Origin: Enterococcus sp. DIV0660C
GTDB lineage: Bacteria > Bacillota > Bacilli > Lactobacillales > Enterococcaceae
Assembly: GCF_017316125.1 (NCBI RefSeq)
Contig: NZ_JAFLWA010000020.1
Span: 43,082-107,081, forward strand
Direction: 5' to 3'
Length of the DNA: 64,000 nucleotides
The translations under genes were made by a program, and so were the position numbers. This document shows positions 8,821 through 17,344 of the stretch, piece after piece. Each line of letters starts with the position of its first letter. Within the stretch, counting starts at the first letter, position 1. The notes under the pieces are model-generated. The model had not been told where the DNA came from and made no database searches. It worked only from the letters and a program-made list of their open reading frames with translations.

Positions 8821-9456
8821 TTATTTTTTGTAGCCGTAGAGATTTAATTTTCCAGATAAATACTCTCCAAGATAGATTTCGTTGATTTTTTGGAATCCAT
8901 TTTGTTTAATTTGTTCTTCCAACCAAGCTTCATCTTTTTTTATCAATTCCAATACGTCTTCATTCGACTGGCCATCAACAATAATTGGATAACGAATATT
9001 TTCATCACCAAATTCAATCAGTGTCAATTGACCGTTTTGTTCCAAGACAGCACGCTTTACATTTTCTACTTCGTAAATACCATTTGCTCGAAGTTTAAAC
9101 ATCAATTCATTGGCTGAGATTCCATTTTTCAAACATTCATTGACATCAACGACCCCATTTTGAATCAAAGTAATGGGTCGACCATCCACTATTCGTTTCA
9201 CATAGCGATTATGCTCTTTAGCAAATTTGAGAACTAATACTAACAACGTCCAAATAATCAATACCAATACAAATTGCAATACAGTAATTGAGTCATTATA
9301 GATTACGCCCCCAATAATACCACCTAAAACATAATTTTGGACCTGATCCATCGCTGAAGAAGGAGCTAAATTTCCTTTTCCCATCAAATTAATTTGAATA
9401 ATCAAACAAATGATCCCTAGTGCAAATTTAATAATAATTGGTGTATAAAACTGCAT
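8821..9456 (-). CDS. DUF421 (YetF/YcaP-family) membrane protein
   Basis: A 211-residue protein with about three N-terminal membrane helices (residues 1-75) and a cytosolic domain with the family signatures 'VDGRPITLIQNGVVD' and 'KLRANGIYEVENVKRAVLEQNGQLTLI'. The family is widespread in Firmicutes. Its biochemical role is not well defined, although YetF-type proteins are linked to envelope or spore stress. The gene starts 11 bp after the DUF3290 gene, a pairing common in lactic acid bacteria, so the two probably act together. Confidence 0.85.
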   Translation of the reverse strand: MQFYTPIIIKFALGIICLIIQINLMGKGNLAPSSAMDQVQNYVLGGIIGGVIYNDSITVLQFVLVLIIWTLLVLVLKFAKEHNRYVKRIVDGRPITLIQNGVVDVNECLKNGISANELMFKLRANGIYEVENVKRAVLEQNGQLTLIEFGDENIRYPIIVDGQSNEDVLELIKKDEAWLEEQIKQNGFQKINEIYLGEYLSGKLNLYGYKK

Positions 9457-9467
9457 ATTTTTTCTCC

Positions 9468-9932
9468 TTATTCGTTGATAATTTTAATTTCTGGATTAGT
9501 AACATATGCTCGTTCTAGCGTATAGGATGCCTGATCTCCACTTAAATTGACTTTATAAAAATCATCTGCGATTTTCACAATGATCCCGTCGGCCAGTTGA
9601 GTGGAATTGACCAAGATTTCTTTTTTTGCTAAGTTTTTTTCTTTTGAAATTTGTTCTACTAAGTTAACCATTTGAGAAGACTGGGAGTGACGACTTTGAT
9701 TCACTTGATAATCTGAATACTGCACACCAGAAACAAACAACAAAAATAAGAAAAAAATAATACTAAGATCCCGATACTTCGTTTGTATTCGATGCCTTAA
9801 ATACAAACTAAAGACCACTACTAATAGAATCAACGAACCAAAAATAAAAAAGTATTTTACATAATCATTTAAATTCGTTTGTGCTTCCAAATATGAAATG
9901 CTGTAAAAAGTCATAAAGTCCTCCTTGCTCAT
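9468..9932 (-). CDS. DUF3290 membrane protein
   Basis: A 154-residue protein with two predicted membrane helices (about residues 22-44 and 54-72) and a C-terminal extracytoplasmic or cytosolic domain of about 75 residues. The N-terminal 'FYSISYLEAQTNLNDYVKYFFI' and the layout fit DUF3290, which in Lactobacillales is regularly encoded beside a DUF421 protein, as here. Function unknown. Confidence 0.75.
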   Translation of the reverse strand: MSKEDFMTFYSISYLEAQTNLNDYVKYFFIFGSLILLVVVFSLYLRHRIQTKYRDLSIIFFLFLLFVSGVQYSDYQVNQSRHSQSSQMVNLVEQISKEKNLAKKEILVNSTQLADGIIVKIADDFYKVNLSGDQASYTLERAYVTNPEIKIINE

Positions 9933-10066
9933 CCCTTTTGAACTAAAAAATTTCCAGTTCCGTTCTCAAAAATGATTGTTGCTCTCCATCACCTAAGGAA
10001 ACACGACCAAATTAGAAGAACCAGAAATGATTTCTACGTTTTTACACACTGAACAACTTACACAAT

Positions 10067-11452
10067 TCAATCAAAATAGGTCTGAAATATTTGTTGTAAT
10101 TCTGCTTGTTTTTCTTGATCAGCTGACCATTTTTGCAGATTCGATGGCGACTGTTTCGGGACTATCTGATTAATTAACCCATACAGACCATAGATTGGTT
10201 CATTTTCACCAGCTAACCAACAATCAGCGCCTAAAATGTCTGCTGTTAACTGACATAAAACAGTAGACTCAAAAAATCCACCACTGATTGCTAAAGTACG
10301 TGGTTCTTTTACCATTTCATGAAGTCGCTTAATGTTGAACAGCAAACCTTCAATGACCGCACGAATCATCTCTGCTTTGTGATGATGGATCGTTAATCCT
10401 TTAAATTCTGCTTTTTGATTGGCTTTCCATAATGGTGCTCGTTCTCCATTGACATACGGAAAAAAACGTAGGCCCTTAGCACCAATTGATGATTGCGCTA
10501 AGTAGTCAGGAATTTTTTCATAAAACTGCATTGGCTCATCTGCAAAGATTTGGCTTGCCCATTCAAGTACTTTACCACCATTATTTGATGGCGCTCCAAT
10601 CACATAAACATTTTCAGTCAAATAGTAACAAAAGTTTTGACGTTGCCAATCAAAAATCGGTGTATCAGTTATTTCTCGAACAGCAGCACTTGTACCAATA
10701 GTCAAACTTGCTGACAATCCATTAGCTAGGTAGCCACCATAAGCCGCTAAGCAACCGTCACTTGCTCCTGCAAAAACTTGTACACCAGGTAAAAAGTTAA
10801 ACTTATCAGCTAATTCTCTTTTGATCAAAAATGGCGTCGTTGGCGCCACTAACTGCCCTAATTGTTCCTGACTGATGCCAAGATAAGCTAAAATTTCTGT
10901 ATCCCATTGCTGCATGGCTAAGTTCAATAAACCTGTAGCAGATGCTGTAGACAAATCAATAGCTGAAATTCCAGTGAAAAATTCCATGAGCAATTCTTTT
11001 AGACCCAACCATTTCGTTTTTTCTGGGTACATTCGCCTTTTTTGAAAATAAAGGATTTTAGCAAAAGGTGTCATTTCATGGATCGGTGTCCCTGTTTTTT
11101 GATAAAAACGTTCGGCATTACTCGTCTGTTTGAATACTGTTATTTCCTCCATACTTTGGGTGTCAGACCAAATAAACACCTGCTCAAATTGTCCATCGAC
11201 CACAGGCATGCAACTGTGCATCGCCACGCTAAAACTGATTTTCGTGACTCTCTTTCTTAATGAAGTAGGTAGCGTCTGTAATTCATTTTGGATAAGTGCT
11301 AAAATTTCAGAAGCTTTCTGATAACGAACCCCCCCAGCCTCATTGTAAGTTTCCAATGGAACGCGATGATACAAAATAGTTTCCCCTTCAGCGATTGCGC
11401 CAAATTTGATTGCAGTGGTCCCAATGTCGACACCTAAAAATATATCCGTCAT
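10067..11452 (-). CDS. gntK: FGGY-family sugar kinase, gluconokinase-like
   Basis: A 461-residue carbohydrate kinase. The N-terminal phosphate loop 'GVDIGTTAIKFGA', the mid-protein 'GASDGCLAAYGG' adenosine-site region and the 'ISGGFFEST' motif place it in the FGGY family (gluconate, xylulose and glycerol kinases). The 'TSAAVR' and 'NGERAPLW' segments are closest to gluconokinases, which phosphorylate D-gluconate. The substrate is an inference, and no gluconate permease or 6-phosphogluconate dehydrogenase is adjacent. The length is slightly short for the family (about 490-510) but all core motifs are present. The gene begins 3 bp after the stop of the upstream membrane-protein gene, so they form an operon. 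Confidence 0.7.
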   Translation of the reverse strand: MTDIFLGVDIGTTAIKFGAIAEGETILYHRVPLETYNEAGGVRYQKASEILALIQNELQTLPTSLRKRVTKISFSVAMHSCMPVVDGQFEQVFIWSDTQSMEEITVFKQTSNAERFYQKTGTPIHEMTPFAKILYFQKRRMYPEKTKWLGLKELLMEFFTGISAIDLSTASATGLLNLAMQQWDTEILAYLGISQEQLGQLVAPTTPFLIKRELADKFNFLPGVQVFAGASDGCLAAYGGYLANGLSASLTIGTSAAVREITDTPIFDWQRQNFCYYLTENVYVIGAPSNNGGKVLEWASQIFADEPMQFYEKIPDYLAQSSIGAKGLRFFPYVNGERAPLWKANQKAEFKGLTIHHHKAEMIRAVIEGLLFNIKRLHEMVKEPRTLAISGGFFESTVLCQLTADILGADCWLAGENEPIYGLYGLINQIVPKQSPSNLQKWSADQEKQAELQQIFQTYFD

Positions 11453-11455
11453 TTT

Positions 11456-12202
11456 TTAGTCTTCTTTCTTATTTCTATCTAAATTAGTTTCCTCAGCTTT
11501 TTCATTTACACGTGAAAGATTATTTAATCTTTTTTCTTGATGTTTTAAATGAATATATCCCCAACTAACGACGATTAATGCACCAAGCATATTTACGATA
11601 CAATCCTTCATTGTATCGATCAGTGCCTCATGTCCACTTAAGACTTTACCTTCTCCTGTCATAAATTTTTGCATATTCGTTCCCAACAAATGATCTGCTA
11701 GAAATTCATATACTTCCCAAAATAGCCCAACCGTTGTTGCAAAACAAAAAGCAAACAAACTAATAAAAAATGGACTCAGCTGTAAGGTTATGCGCTGACT
11801 TCGATTTAGGTATGCGACAATAATAAACCCTAAGGCTCCTAACATCGCCGCACTAAAGCCATGTAAGATCATGTCCCAAAACGGTATTTTGTAATAAAAG
11901 TTTCGTACTTCTCCCAAATAAATGGCGCAAAATAAAAAGAGGAAGAAAAGGATCTCCATCGTATCAGGAATCTCAATATCAAACTTTTGTTCTACTTGTT
12001 TTGGTAAAAATATGATAATCATTCCTGCGACACATTGTAAAATCATCAACACATAATCACTTTTGACGTGTTCGTGCTCCGTTGTTGACGTTCCAGATGG
12101 TGTTTGAATCATCATGACTACCGCATATATAGTAGAAATCGCTAGTAAAATAAAAACTAAATAAAAAATTACCTTTTTCTTGTCTAACCACTTTTTCTTC
12201 AT
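11456..12202 (-). CDS. DUF2238/YjdF-like integral membrane protein
   Basis: A 248-residue protein with about six membrane helices. The motifs 'DMILHGFSAAMLGALGF', 'GLFWEVYEFLADHL' and 'DTMKDCIVNMLGAL' are those of the YjdF/DUF2238 family, whose buried His, Glu and Asp residues suggest a catalytic or ion-binding role that has not been settled. The hydrophilic C-terminal tail is rich in Lys, Asn and Glu. It is the first gene of a two-gene operon with the FGGY kinase. Confidence 0.65.
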   Translation of the reverse strand: MKKKWLDKKKVIFYLVFILLAISTIYAVVMMIQTPSGTSTTEHEHVKSDYVLMILQCVAGMIIIFLPKQVEQKFDIEIPDTMEILFFLFLFCAIYLGEVRNFYYKIPFWDMILHGFSAAMLGALGFIIVAYLNRSQRITLQLSPFFISLFAFCFATTVGLFWEVYEFLADHLLGTNMQKFMTGEGKVLSGHEALIDTMKDCIVNMLGALIVVSWGYIHLKHQEKRLNNLSRVNEKAEETNLDRNKKED

Positions 12203-12306
12203 AACAAGCTCCTTTGCTCATCTAATTCTTCCAATGAGTCTTTTCCCTTATAAACATGATACAATAAGTGCATAGAAAATAGGAAATAACTAAGAGGTGG
12301 CGTCTA

Positions 12307-12663
12307 GTGAATAGTGAAAAATCATATACTCAGATCAAACAACTTATTGAACAAGAAACAAATCAAGCAGGTAAAAGTTTCACTGTTGGAAAGTTCACAG
12401 GCATTGGCTGGTTATTTCTCCAATATTCACCAGATGATCCAGTTTCACCGTTGATTGCAGTCAAGCAATACGCCAAAACTGTTAATATTTATGTACCTAT
12501 CGCCGAAAATGAACCGCCTTTGGTTGAACAATATGCCCGCATCTTTGGCAAAAGCAATTTGGGTAAAACGTGTATTCGTATTTCCTCCTTAACACCCACA
12601 CGTTTAGATGCGCTAAAAACATTAGTCCAAAAAATCAAAAAAGAAGCGGAACAAAGCGCGTAA
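12307..12663 (+). CDS. Small conserved-type protein of unknown function, 118 aa
   Basis: A soluble protein with no membrane segment or signal peptide, transcribed divergently from the kinase operon. The start is a GTG at 12307, preceded at good distance by AGAGGTGG. The sequence (mixed alpha/beta, with 'GIGWLFLQYSPDD', 'YVPIAENEPPLVEQYARIFGKSNLG' and 'CIRISSLTPTRLDALKTLVQKI') looks like a single-domain DUF1801-type fold, but I do not recognise it with certainty. The last codons lie inside the left arm of a strong terminator. Confidence 0.6.
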   Translation: MNSEKSYTQIKQLIEQETNQAGKSFTVGKFTGIGWLFLQYSPDDPVSPLIAVKQYAKTVNIYVPIAENEPPLVEQYARIFGKSNLGKTCIRISSLTPTRLDALKTLVQKIKKEAEQSA

Positions 12664-12684
12664 CTGCGCTTTGTTCCGCTTCTT
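12641..12684. terminator. Bidirectional terminator embedded in the 3' coding end
   Basis: A perfect 19-bp stem (12641-12659 with 12666-12684) and a 6-nt loop. The left arm encodes the last residues of the plus-strand 118-aa gene and the right arm follows its stop. A/T-rich flanks on both sides let it also stop the converging ChbG operon. Confidence 0.85.
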
Positions 12685-12690
12685 CTTTTA

Positions 12691-13473
12691 TTATTTTAAA
12701 CTGGCGAAATCAACAACTTGATAGCCTTTTGTTTCAAACCATTTTTTTAACGCAGAAGAAGTCAAAGTTTCTAAGTCTTGACAACGCGGCAAGGTTAATG
12801 TGCTGTGGTCTAACACGTATTGATCTAGGAAACCAGGGTGAAGATGTAACTCAATGACTGTTTCTTCTGGCAACATTTCGTAACCAAACGCATCGTCTGT
12901 AAAGTCACTCAGCTTCGTTCCACGATTGAGGACTGACATTAACTTTCCGAAATCAGGAATTTCTGCCACTCGATAAGGTAATTCTTTTGGTGGTTGGTAG
13001 CCATAAAATAAATTAGCATGGATGCCATACTTTTCAGCTAATTCAAATAAAGCTTGACCAACTGCTTGGTCCCCAACGGAATGTGTTTCCATGTGTACTG
13101 GAAATTCACCAAGTAATTCTTTAAAACATAAAATTTGTGCTTCCATTTCTTGTTTGATTTCATGGTAGTCAAATGTCAATGTCCCACCATTTTTGTAATG
13201 ACTAGAAGAGAGGAATATGCCGTTTGCATCCACTAAACTAGGAATTTTTTTCGCATCCGTCACTGGTTTCCCTAAAGTAAAATTGATATGCAGATTGATT
13301 TCCACTGTTGGATCAGTTGCTTGAATCAATAATGCTCCGGCTTTTGCTTCAGGCATATTCACCATTAACGAGGTACTTTTCACGATTCCTTCTCGCACAC
13401 TTTTTGCAATGCCAAAATTAATAGCTTCTGACATCCCTAAGTCATCTGCATTTAAAATAAATTTTCTCATCAT
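12691..13473 (-). CDS. chbG: ChbG/YdjC-family carbohydrate deacetylase
   Basis: A 260-residue member of the YdjC/ChbG family. The N-terminal 'ILNADDLGMSEAIN' carries the metal-binding Asp pair, 'INLHINFTLGKPV' and 'METHSVGDQ' carry further metal histidines, and 'IELHLHPGFLD' is the C-terminal family motif. In E. coli, ChbG removes an N-acetyl group from chito-oligosaccharides (phosphates) after PTS uptake. The gene follows a beta-glucoside-type PTS gene by 18 bp in the same transcript, so it probably deacetylates the sugar phosphate imported by that PTS. This is one of two ChbG paralogues here. Confidence 0.8.
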   Translation of the reverse strand: MMRKFILNADDLGMSEAINFGIAKSVREGIVKSTSLMVNMPEAKAGALLIQATDPTVEINLHINFTLGKPVTDAKKIPSLVDANGIFLSSSHYKNGGTLTFDYHEIKQEMEAQILCFKELLGEFPVHMETHSVGDQAVGQALFELAEKYGIHANLFYGYQPPKELPYRVAEIPDFGKLMSVLNRGTKLSDFTDDAFGYEMLPEETVIELHLHPGFLDQYVLDHSTLTLPRCQDLETLTSSALKKWFETKGYQVVDFASLK

Positions 13474-13491
13474 TCAGCCTTCCTTTTTCAC

Positions 13492-15327
13492 TTACTTCGT
13501 TTGAATCAGATGATTTTTATCGGTTAATGAAATCTTGACTTCTGGATAATCAAGCATATTTGTCAAAACGACTGCTGTTGTCGTATCGTAGTCAGTCAGT
13601 TGACTGAAATCGACTTGTCCAATGACTTGTCCTGCAGTTACTCGATCACCTTGTTTGACTTGCCAAGAAAAACCTTTCCCATTTAATTCTACTGTATTCA
13701 AACCAATATGGATCAACAATTGCTTGCCATCATCAGCAGTAAATCCTATCGCATGTTTTGTTTGAGCAATTAGTTCCACGATGCCGTTAACAGGTGCATA
13801 TACAGTGCCATCACTTGGTTTGATTGCAAATCCTTCTCCCATGCTTTTTGAAGAAAATACCGGATCATTGATTTCTGAAATTGGTAAATACTCTCCATTT
13901 AAAGGAGCTACTACTAAGTCCGCTTCACCTAAGCCAGTAGAGACAACTGGTTCTGCGGGAATGTTTTTCTTTTCTTCATTAGTTGTTTTCATTTGCTTAC
14001 GCATCCACCAAGCAGTGGCAATTAGCGCTACGAAAAACGACACGCCATTCGCTAACAGTTGTGCACTAAAATTATTTCCTGGTCCTACAAACATTGAGAA
14101 TGTAAAAATATTAGCTACTGGTGTAAATGAATAGGCTTTAGTTTCAAAAAATCCACTGATTGCTCCACCAAGTGCTGCAGAAATCGAACCAATGATGAAG
14201 GGCATTTTATACTTCAAGTTAATCCCATAGATAGCAGGCTCTGTGATTCCAAAAAATCCTGATAATGAGGCAGATGCAGCAATTTCTTTATCTTTTCCTT
14301 TTCTCAAAAACAACCAAGCACCCACTACAGCACCAAATTGACCAAATACACCATTTGATCCAATCGGTAAAATCGTATCTGCACCAGTGTTTTGAATATT
14401 GATTAAAGCAATCGGTAAGATTCCCCAATGTAAACCAACCATTACTAATAATTGGAATAAACCACCTAATAAAGCACCAGCTAAAATCGGACTAAACGCA
14501 TACATGCTGAAGTATGCTGTCCCAATCAGATTTGCGATCCCATTTCCTAGCGGGCCAATCAAAGCAAACACCGCAATCCCAGTGATGATAATTGTAAAAA
14601 AAGGAACAAATACGGTATGAGTAACTTTAGGCAACACTTTTTTAACGCCACGTTCAATGTAACTTTGCGCCCAAATCGCTAGGATTGTTGGCACTACAGC
14701 ACCACCATAAGTTTTAAAACTAATCGTTAATCCTAACAAAGAGGCACTATCTAAAATACTAGCATCAGTCAATGGATAGATCATTGCCGCTGCTATTGCC
14801 AACGCAATAAATTGATTTGTCTTAAATCGATTCGCTGCTGTTACTGCAATAAACAAGGGTAACAATGTAAAGATACCAGAGGCTAAGATACTCAATAATT
14901 GATATAATCCACTATCTACCGGTAAAATGTTGTACATAGAAAGTGGAATCAAAAACCCTTTTAAAATCCCCGCTGCTGCCAGCACTCCGATATAAGGAGT
15001 AAAAATAGCTGAAATTGTCGCAAATAATTCATCGTACCATTTTTGTTTCTCTTTTGGTTCATCTCCTTGTTCTTCTGCATCTTCTGGTAATAGTTTAACT
15101 AATTCATCAAAGACATCCACCACGTCACTACCAATCACTACTTGATGTTGCCCACCAGATTCCACGTATTGAATCACGCCGGGTACTTCTTTGATTTCTT
15201 CTTTCTCAACTTTTTGTCCATTATTTAAATAAAAACGCAGGCGTGTTGCGCAGTGTGTTAATGACGAAACATTTTCTTTTCCTCCCACTGCTTCTAAAAT
15301 TGCTTGTGCTCTTTGTCGATCGTCCAT
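13492..15327 (-). CDS. PTS beta-glucoside-family EIIBCA
   Basis: A membrane protein of about 611 residues. The N-terminal EIIB domain has the phosphocysteine in 'SLTHCATRLRF'. Next comes an EIIC domain of roughly ten helices with 'SGFFGITEPAIYGINL'. The C-terminal EIIA domain has the active histidine in 'TKHAIGFTADDGKQLLIHIGL'. Domain order B-C-A is that of BglF/BglP-type beta-glucoside transporters. A longer frame begins at 15372, but the ATG at 15327 has an excellent AAGGAGG site and starts at the conserved 'AQAILEAVGGKENV' region, so it is chosen. Expression is controlled by the RAT/terminator just upstream and by the antiterminator gene before it. Confidence 0.88.
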   Translation of the reverse strand: MDDRQRAQAILEAVGGKENVSSLTHCATRLRFYLNNGQKVEKEEIKEVPGVIQYVESGGQHQVVIGSDVVDVFDELVKLLPEDAEEQGDEPKEKQKWYDELFATISAIFTPYIGVLAAAGILKGFLIPLSMYNILPVDSGLYQLLSILASGIFTLLPLFIAVTAANRFKTNQFIALAIAAAMIYPLTDASILDSASLLGLTISFKTYGGAVVPTILAIWAQSYIERGVKKVLPKVTHTVFVPFFTIIITGIAVFALIGPLGNGIANLIGTAYFSMYAFSPILAGALLGGLFQLLVMVGLHWGILPIALINIQNTGADTILPIGSNGVFGQFGAVVGAWLFLRKGKDKEIAASASLSGFFGITEPAIYGINLKYKMPFIIGSISAALGGAISGFFETKAYSFTPVANIFTFSMFVGPGNNFSAQLLANGVSFFVALIATAWWMRKQMKTTNEEKKNIPAEPVVSTGLGEADLVVAPLNGEYLPISEINDPVFSSKSMGEGFAIKPSDGTVYAPVNGIVELIAQTKHAIGFTADDGKQLLIHIGLNTVELNGKGFSWQVKQGDRVTAGQVIGQVDFSQLTDYDTTTAVVLTNMLDYPEVKISLTDKNHLIQTK

Positions 15328-15364
15328 TTCTTTTTCCTCCTTGAAAATTGTTCGTGAAAAACAA

Positions 15365-15418
15365 AAAACCAAAAAAACTAGCCCTCTTCAATCAAAAGAG
15401 AGTCGTTTTTTTGGTTAT
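15365..15418 (-). terminator. Attenuator terminator before the beta-glucoside PTS gene
   Basis: On the minus strand CCAAAAAAAC...CTC pairs with GAGGG...GTTTTTTTGG across a short loop. The left arm starts inside the 3' part of the adjacent RAT element, so the two structures exclude each other, as in bgl/lic-type attenuators. Confidence 0.75.
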
Positions 15419-15441
15419 GCCTGGTCGAACCAGTTACACTC
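15413..15441 (-). promoter_or_regulatory. RAT element (antiterminator RNA-binding site) 2
   Basis: On the minus strand the GTAACTGG...CCAGGCAT core matches the ribonucleic antiterminator consensus bound by LicT/BglG proteins. It overlaps the stop codon of the antiterminator gene and the 5' arm of the attenuator. Confidence 0.75.
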
Positions 15442-16258
15442 AAATTTCACTTATTTTTTTAATGTGGATCAGCAGATAAAGCAAATCTTCTTCGTCCAAC
15501 GTCCAACCGTAAGACTCTTGTAAGTAATGCTCGATTTTCTTGACACACTGCGCTTCTTGTACATATTGTGCTCGCAGTGTTTGATACAATTCATTTTTTC
15601 GATACTCAGTTGTCTCATGATTAAGCTTTCGAGCAATAAAATATTTAAGATGTGTCACAAAACGCAAATAATAAAACGAATCTTCTGGGAACTCTTTATG
15701 GAAATGATACGTAATAATATTGTTCACATCACTGATAATTTTAATGTAAGGATCCACTTTTTCACGTTCACCAAGACTTGCTTGACTATTGATAAAATGT
15801 AAGGCATAGGCGTGTGCTTCTTGTCTCGGTATTTCTTTACCTGTTTCTTCAGCCAAGTAGTTCACCGCCCAATTACCCAATTCAAATTCTTTTGGGAAAA
15901 ATTTTTCGATCTCAATTCGAAACGGTGCGCTCAAAGAAATTCCTTGATCCAAACGCTGCAACATATAGTTGGTGTGATCTGCAACATTTAAAAACAAAAG
16001 ATCTGTCGTTGGTAACTGGAGTTCTTGCTCAGCTTTTTTGACAATTTGATGAGCGTAATTCATGACTTCTAACGGAAATTGAGCCAAATTGATTCCCTTT
16101 AGATTTGAGTCATTTAGTTGATACACTTTTTCGACTTCATCTTCTGCAATCGTTTTGGGAAATTTTCCAAAGCCAATTCCTACTTCTGCAACAATGACTT
16201 CTTTGCCATCTTTCATCGCTAATGCAAAATTGTTATTGATACTCTTGATGATCTCCAA
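15440..16258 (-). CDS. licT: BglG/LicT-family transcriptional antiterminator
   Basis: A 272-residue RNA-binding regulator. The N-terminal CAT domain (residues about 1-55, 'SINNNFALA' and 'GIGFGKFP') is followed by two PTS regulation domains with conserved histidines ('VADHTNYML', 'EAHAYALHF', 'RFVTHLKYF', 'LLIHIKKI'). When not phosphorylated by its EII it binds the RAT sites and prevents termination, so it should control both its own leader and the PTS gene downstream. The start is a TTG with a GGTGG site about 5 nt upstream; no ATG in frame fits the conserved N-terminus better. Confidence 0.88.
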   Translation of the reverse strand: MEIIKSINNNFALAMKDGKEVIVAEVGIGFGKFPKTIAEDEVEKVYQLNDSNLKGINLAQFPLEVMNYAHQIVKKAEQELQLPTTDLLFLNVADHTNYMLQRLDQGISLSAPFRIEIEKFFPKEFELGNWAVNYLAEETGKEIPRQEAHAYALHFINSQASLGEREKVDPYIKIISDVNNIITYHFHKEFPEDSFYYLRFVTHLKYFIARKLNHETTEYRKNELYQTLRAQYVQEAQCVKKIEHYLQESYGWTLDEEDLLYLLIHIKKISEI

Positions 16259-16283
16259 CTCGCCACCCCCAATCTAAGACAAT

Positions 16284-16331
16284 AAAAAAGCCAACATTAA
16301 TAAACTGCTTCCACAGTCTATTACATGCTGG
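16284..16331 (-). terminator. Attenuator terminator in the licT leader
   Basis: On the minus strand CCAGCATGTAATAGACTG pairs (with G-U pairs) with CAGTTTATTAATGTTGG, followed by a T run. The 5' arm overlaps the end of RAT 1. Confidence 0.75.
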
Positions 16332-16360
16332 TTGATGCCTGGTCGGACCAGTAACACGCC
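16328..16360 (-). promoter_or_regulatory. RAT element (antiterminator RNA-binding site) 1
   Basis: The minus strand reads GTGTTACTGG...CCAGGCATCAACC, a canonical LicT/SacY-type RAT in the leader of the antiterminator gene. It indicates autoregulation. Confidence 0.85.
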
Positions 16361-16372
16361 TTTTATGTGAAC

Positions 16373-16422
16373 ATCATAACGGTATCTACAACAAAAGTCA
16401 ACAACAAATGTAACCGTTTTTT
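16373..16422 (-). promoter_or_regulatory. Sigma-A promoter of the licT-PTS-chbG operon, with cre-like site
   Basis: The -35 TTGACT (16401-16396) and -10 TATGAT (16378-16373) are separated by exactly 17 bp, about 15 bp before RAT 1. Just upstream, 16409-16422 reads TGTAACCGTTTTTT, matching the first ten positions of the cre consensus, so CcpA repression is likely. Confidence 0.75.
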
Positions 16423-16581
16423 ATTTTTTATTACAATCGTTATTAAAATCAGCCATTTATTAGCAAGAATCACAGAACTTAAAAAAAAATGAACCTTCTA
16501 CCCGATTGTGTAATGGTAGAAAATGCAACTTCTAGTTTTTCTAATTTTTTAAGGAAGCAAATGGGCAAAGTACTACTGTAC

Positions 16582-17025
16582 TCAGTTATTAGTGAGTTGT
16601 TGTGTGAAAGAAATCATTTCAAGCAATCCTTGAGCCACACTCGCACCATTGTTTCCAGCTTTCGTCTCTGAGCGTTCAATTGCTTGTTCAATCGTTTCTG
16701 TTGTTAGCACGCCAAACATGACTAGCGTTTCCGAGTCTAAACCAACTTGAGCCACACCTTTTGCTTTTGCCACTTCGTTACTAACCAATTCATAATGCGT
16801 CGTTGCTCCACGAATCACTGCACCAAGAGTCAGTACGTCATCATATTGTTTCATTGCCAAGATTTTCTTGGTCATAAACGGGATCTCAAATGCTCCAGGA
16901 ATCCAATAAACATCAATATCCTCTTCGTTCACACCGTGACGGACTAAGCTATCGACTGCTCCACTTAATAGTTTTGATGTAATACATTCGTTAACCCGTA
17001 CAATGACAATCCCAATTTTTTCGTA
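16582..17025 (-). pseudogene. ribH: ribH remnant (lumazine synthase lacking its N-terminus and start)
   Basis: The frame encodes most of 6,7-dimethyl-8-ribityllumazine synthase, which joins the pyrimidinedione and butanone phosphate in riboflavin synthesis. Visible motifs are '[11 protein letters not shown]', '[16 protein letters not shown]', 'WIPGAFEIP', '[12 protein letters not shown]' and '[10 protein letters not shown]'. The first ten or so codons and the ribosome binding site are missing because the frame is joined directly, out of frame, to the 5' part of ribD. A downstream ATG (16932) would give only 116 residues, against about 155 normally, and would lose the first beta strand. I call it inactive. 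It is the tail end of an internally deleted ribDEBAH operon. Confidence 0.85.
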
Positions 17026-17218
17026 TGTCCATAAAAGTTTCCTTTAAATAATCAATTGCTGCTTTTTCTGCATGTGCATTGCCATATGCTAAATGTGCGC
17101 CGACCGCTAGGACTTGATCGTCTTTCGCAATGACTGCACCGACTAAAGGGTTCGTAAATGTTTTTCCACGTCCTTTTTCTGCTGCTAGAATCGTTTGTTT
17201 CATCAATCGTTCATCCAA
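17026..17218 (-). pseudogene. ribD: ribD remnant (5' fragment of the deaminase domain)
   Basis: About 62 codons of the diaminohydroxyphosphoribosylaminopyrimidine deaminase domain remain. The N-terminal 'AAEKGRGKTFTNPLVGAVI' and the zinc motif HAE are present, but the second zinc motif (PCxxxGxTPPC) and the whole reductase domain are gone. The frame then runs a few codons into ribH sequence in the wrong frame and stops. The original TTG start still has a GGAGG site 8 nt upstream. Loss of the ribD 3' part, ribE, ribBA and the ribH start by one deletion is the simplest reading. Confidence 0.85.
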
Positions 17219-17238
17219 TTGAAATCCTCCTTTCCAAA

Positions 17239-17267
17239 CAAAAAAGTCTCGTGTAATTACACGAGAC
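17239..17267 (-). terminator. Terminator of the FMN riboswitch expression platform
   Basis: A perfect 22-nt palindrome (17246-17267, GTCTCGTGT and its complement) is followed on the minus strand by a T run. It lies between the riboswitch aptamer and ribD'. Confidence 0.8.
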
Positions 17268-17344
17268 CAATAGTCAAAATAAACTCAAAGAAGCACGACA
17301 AAAATAGAGACACTTTTCCCGTCGTTTGTTTCGATAAGTTTTTC

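Noticed and set aside
16582..16932. Functional lumazine synthase starting at the internal ATG
   Set aside because: Lacks the N-terminal strand and a ribosome binding site, and the upstream partner ribD is truncated in the same event.
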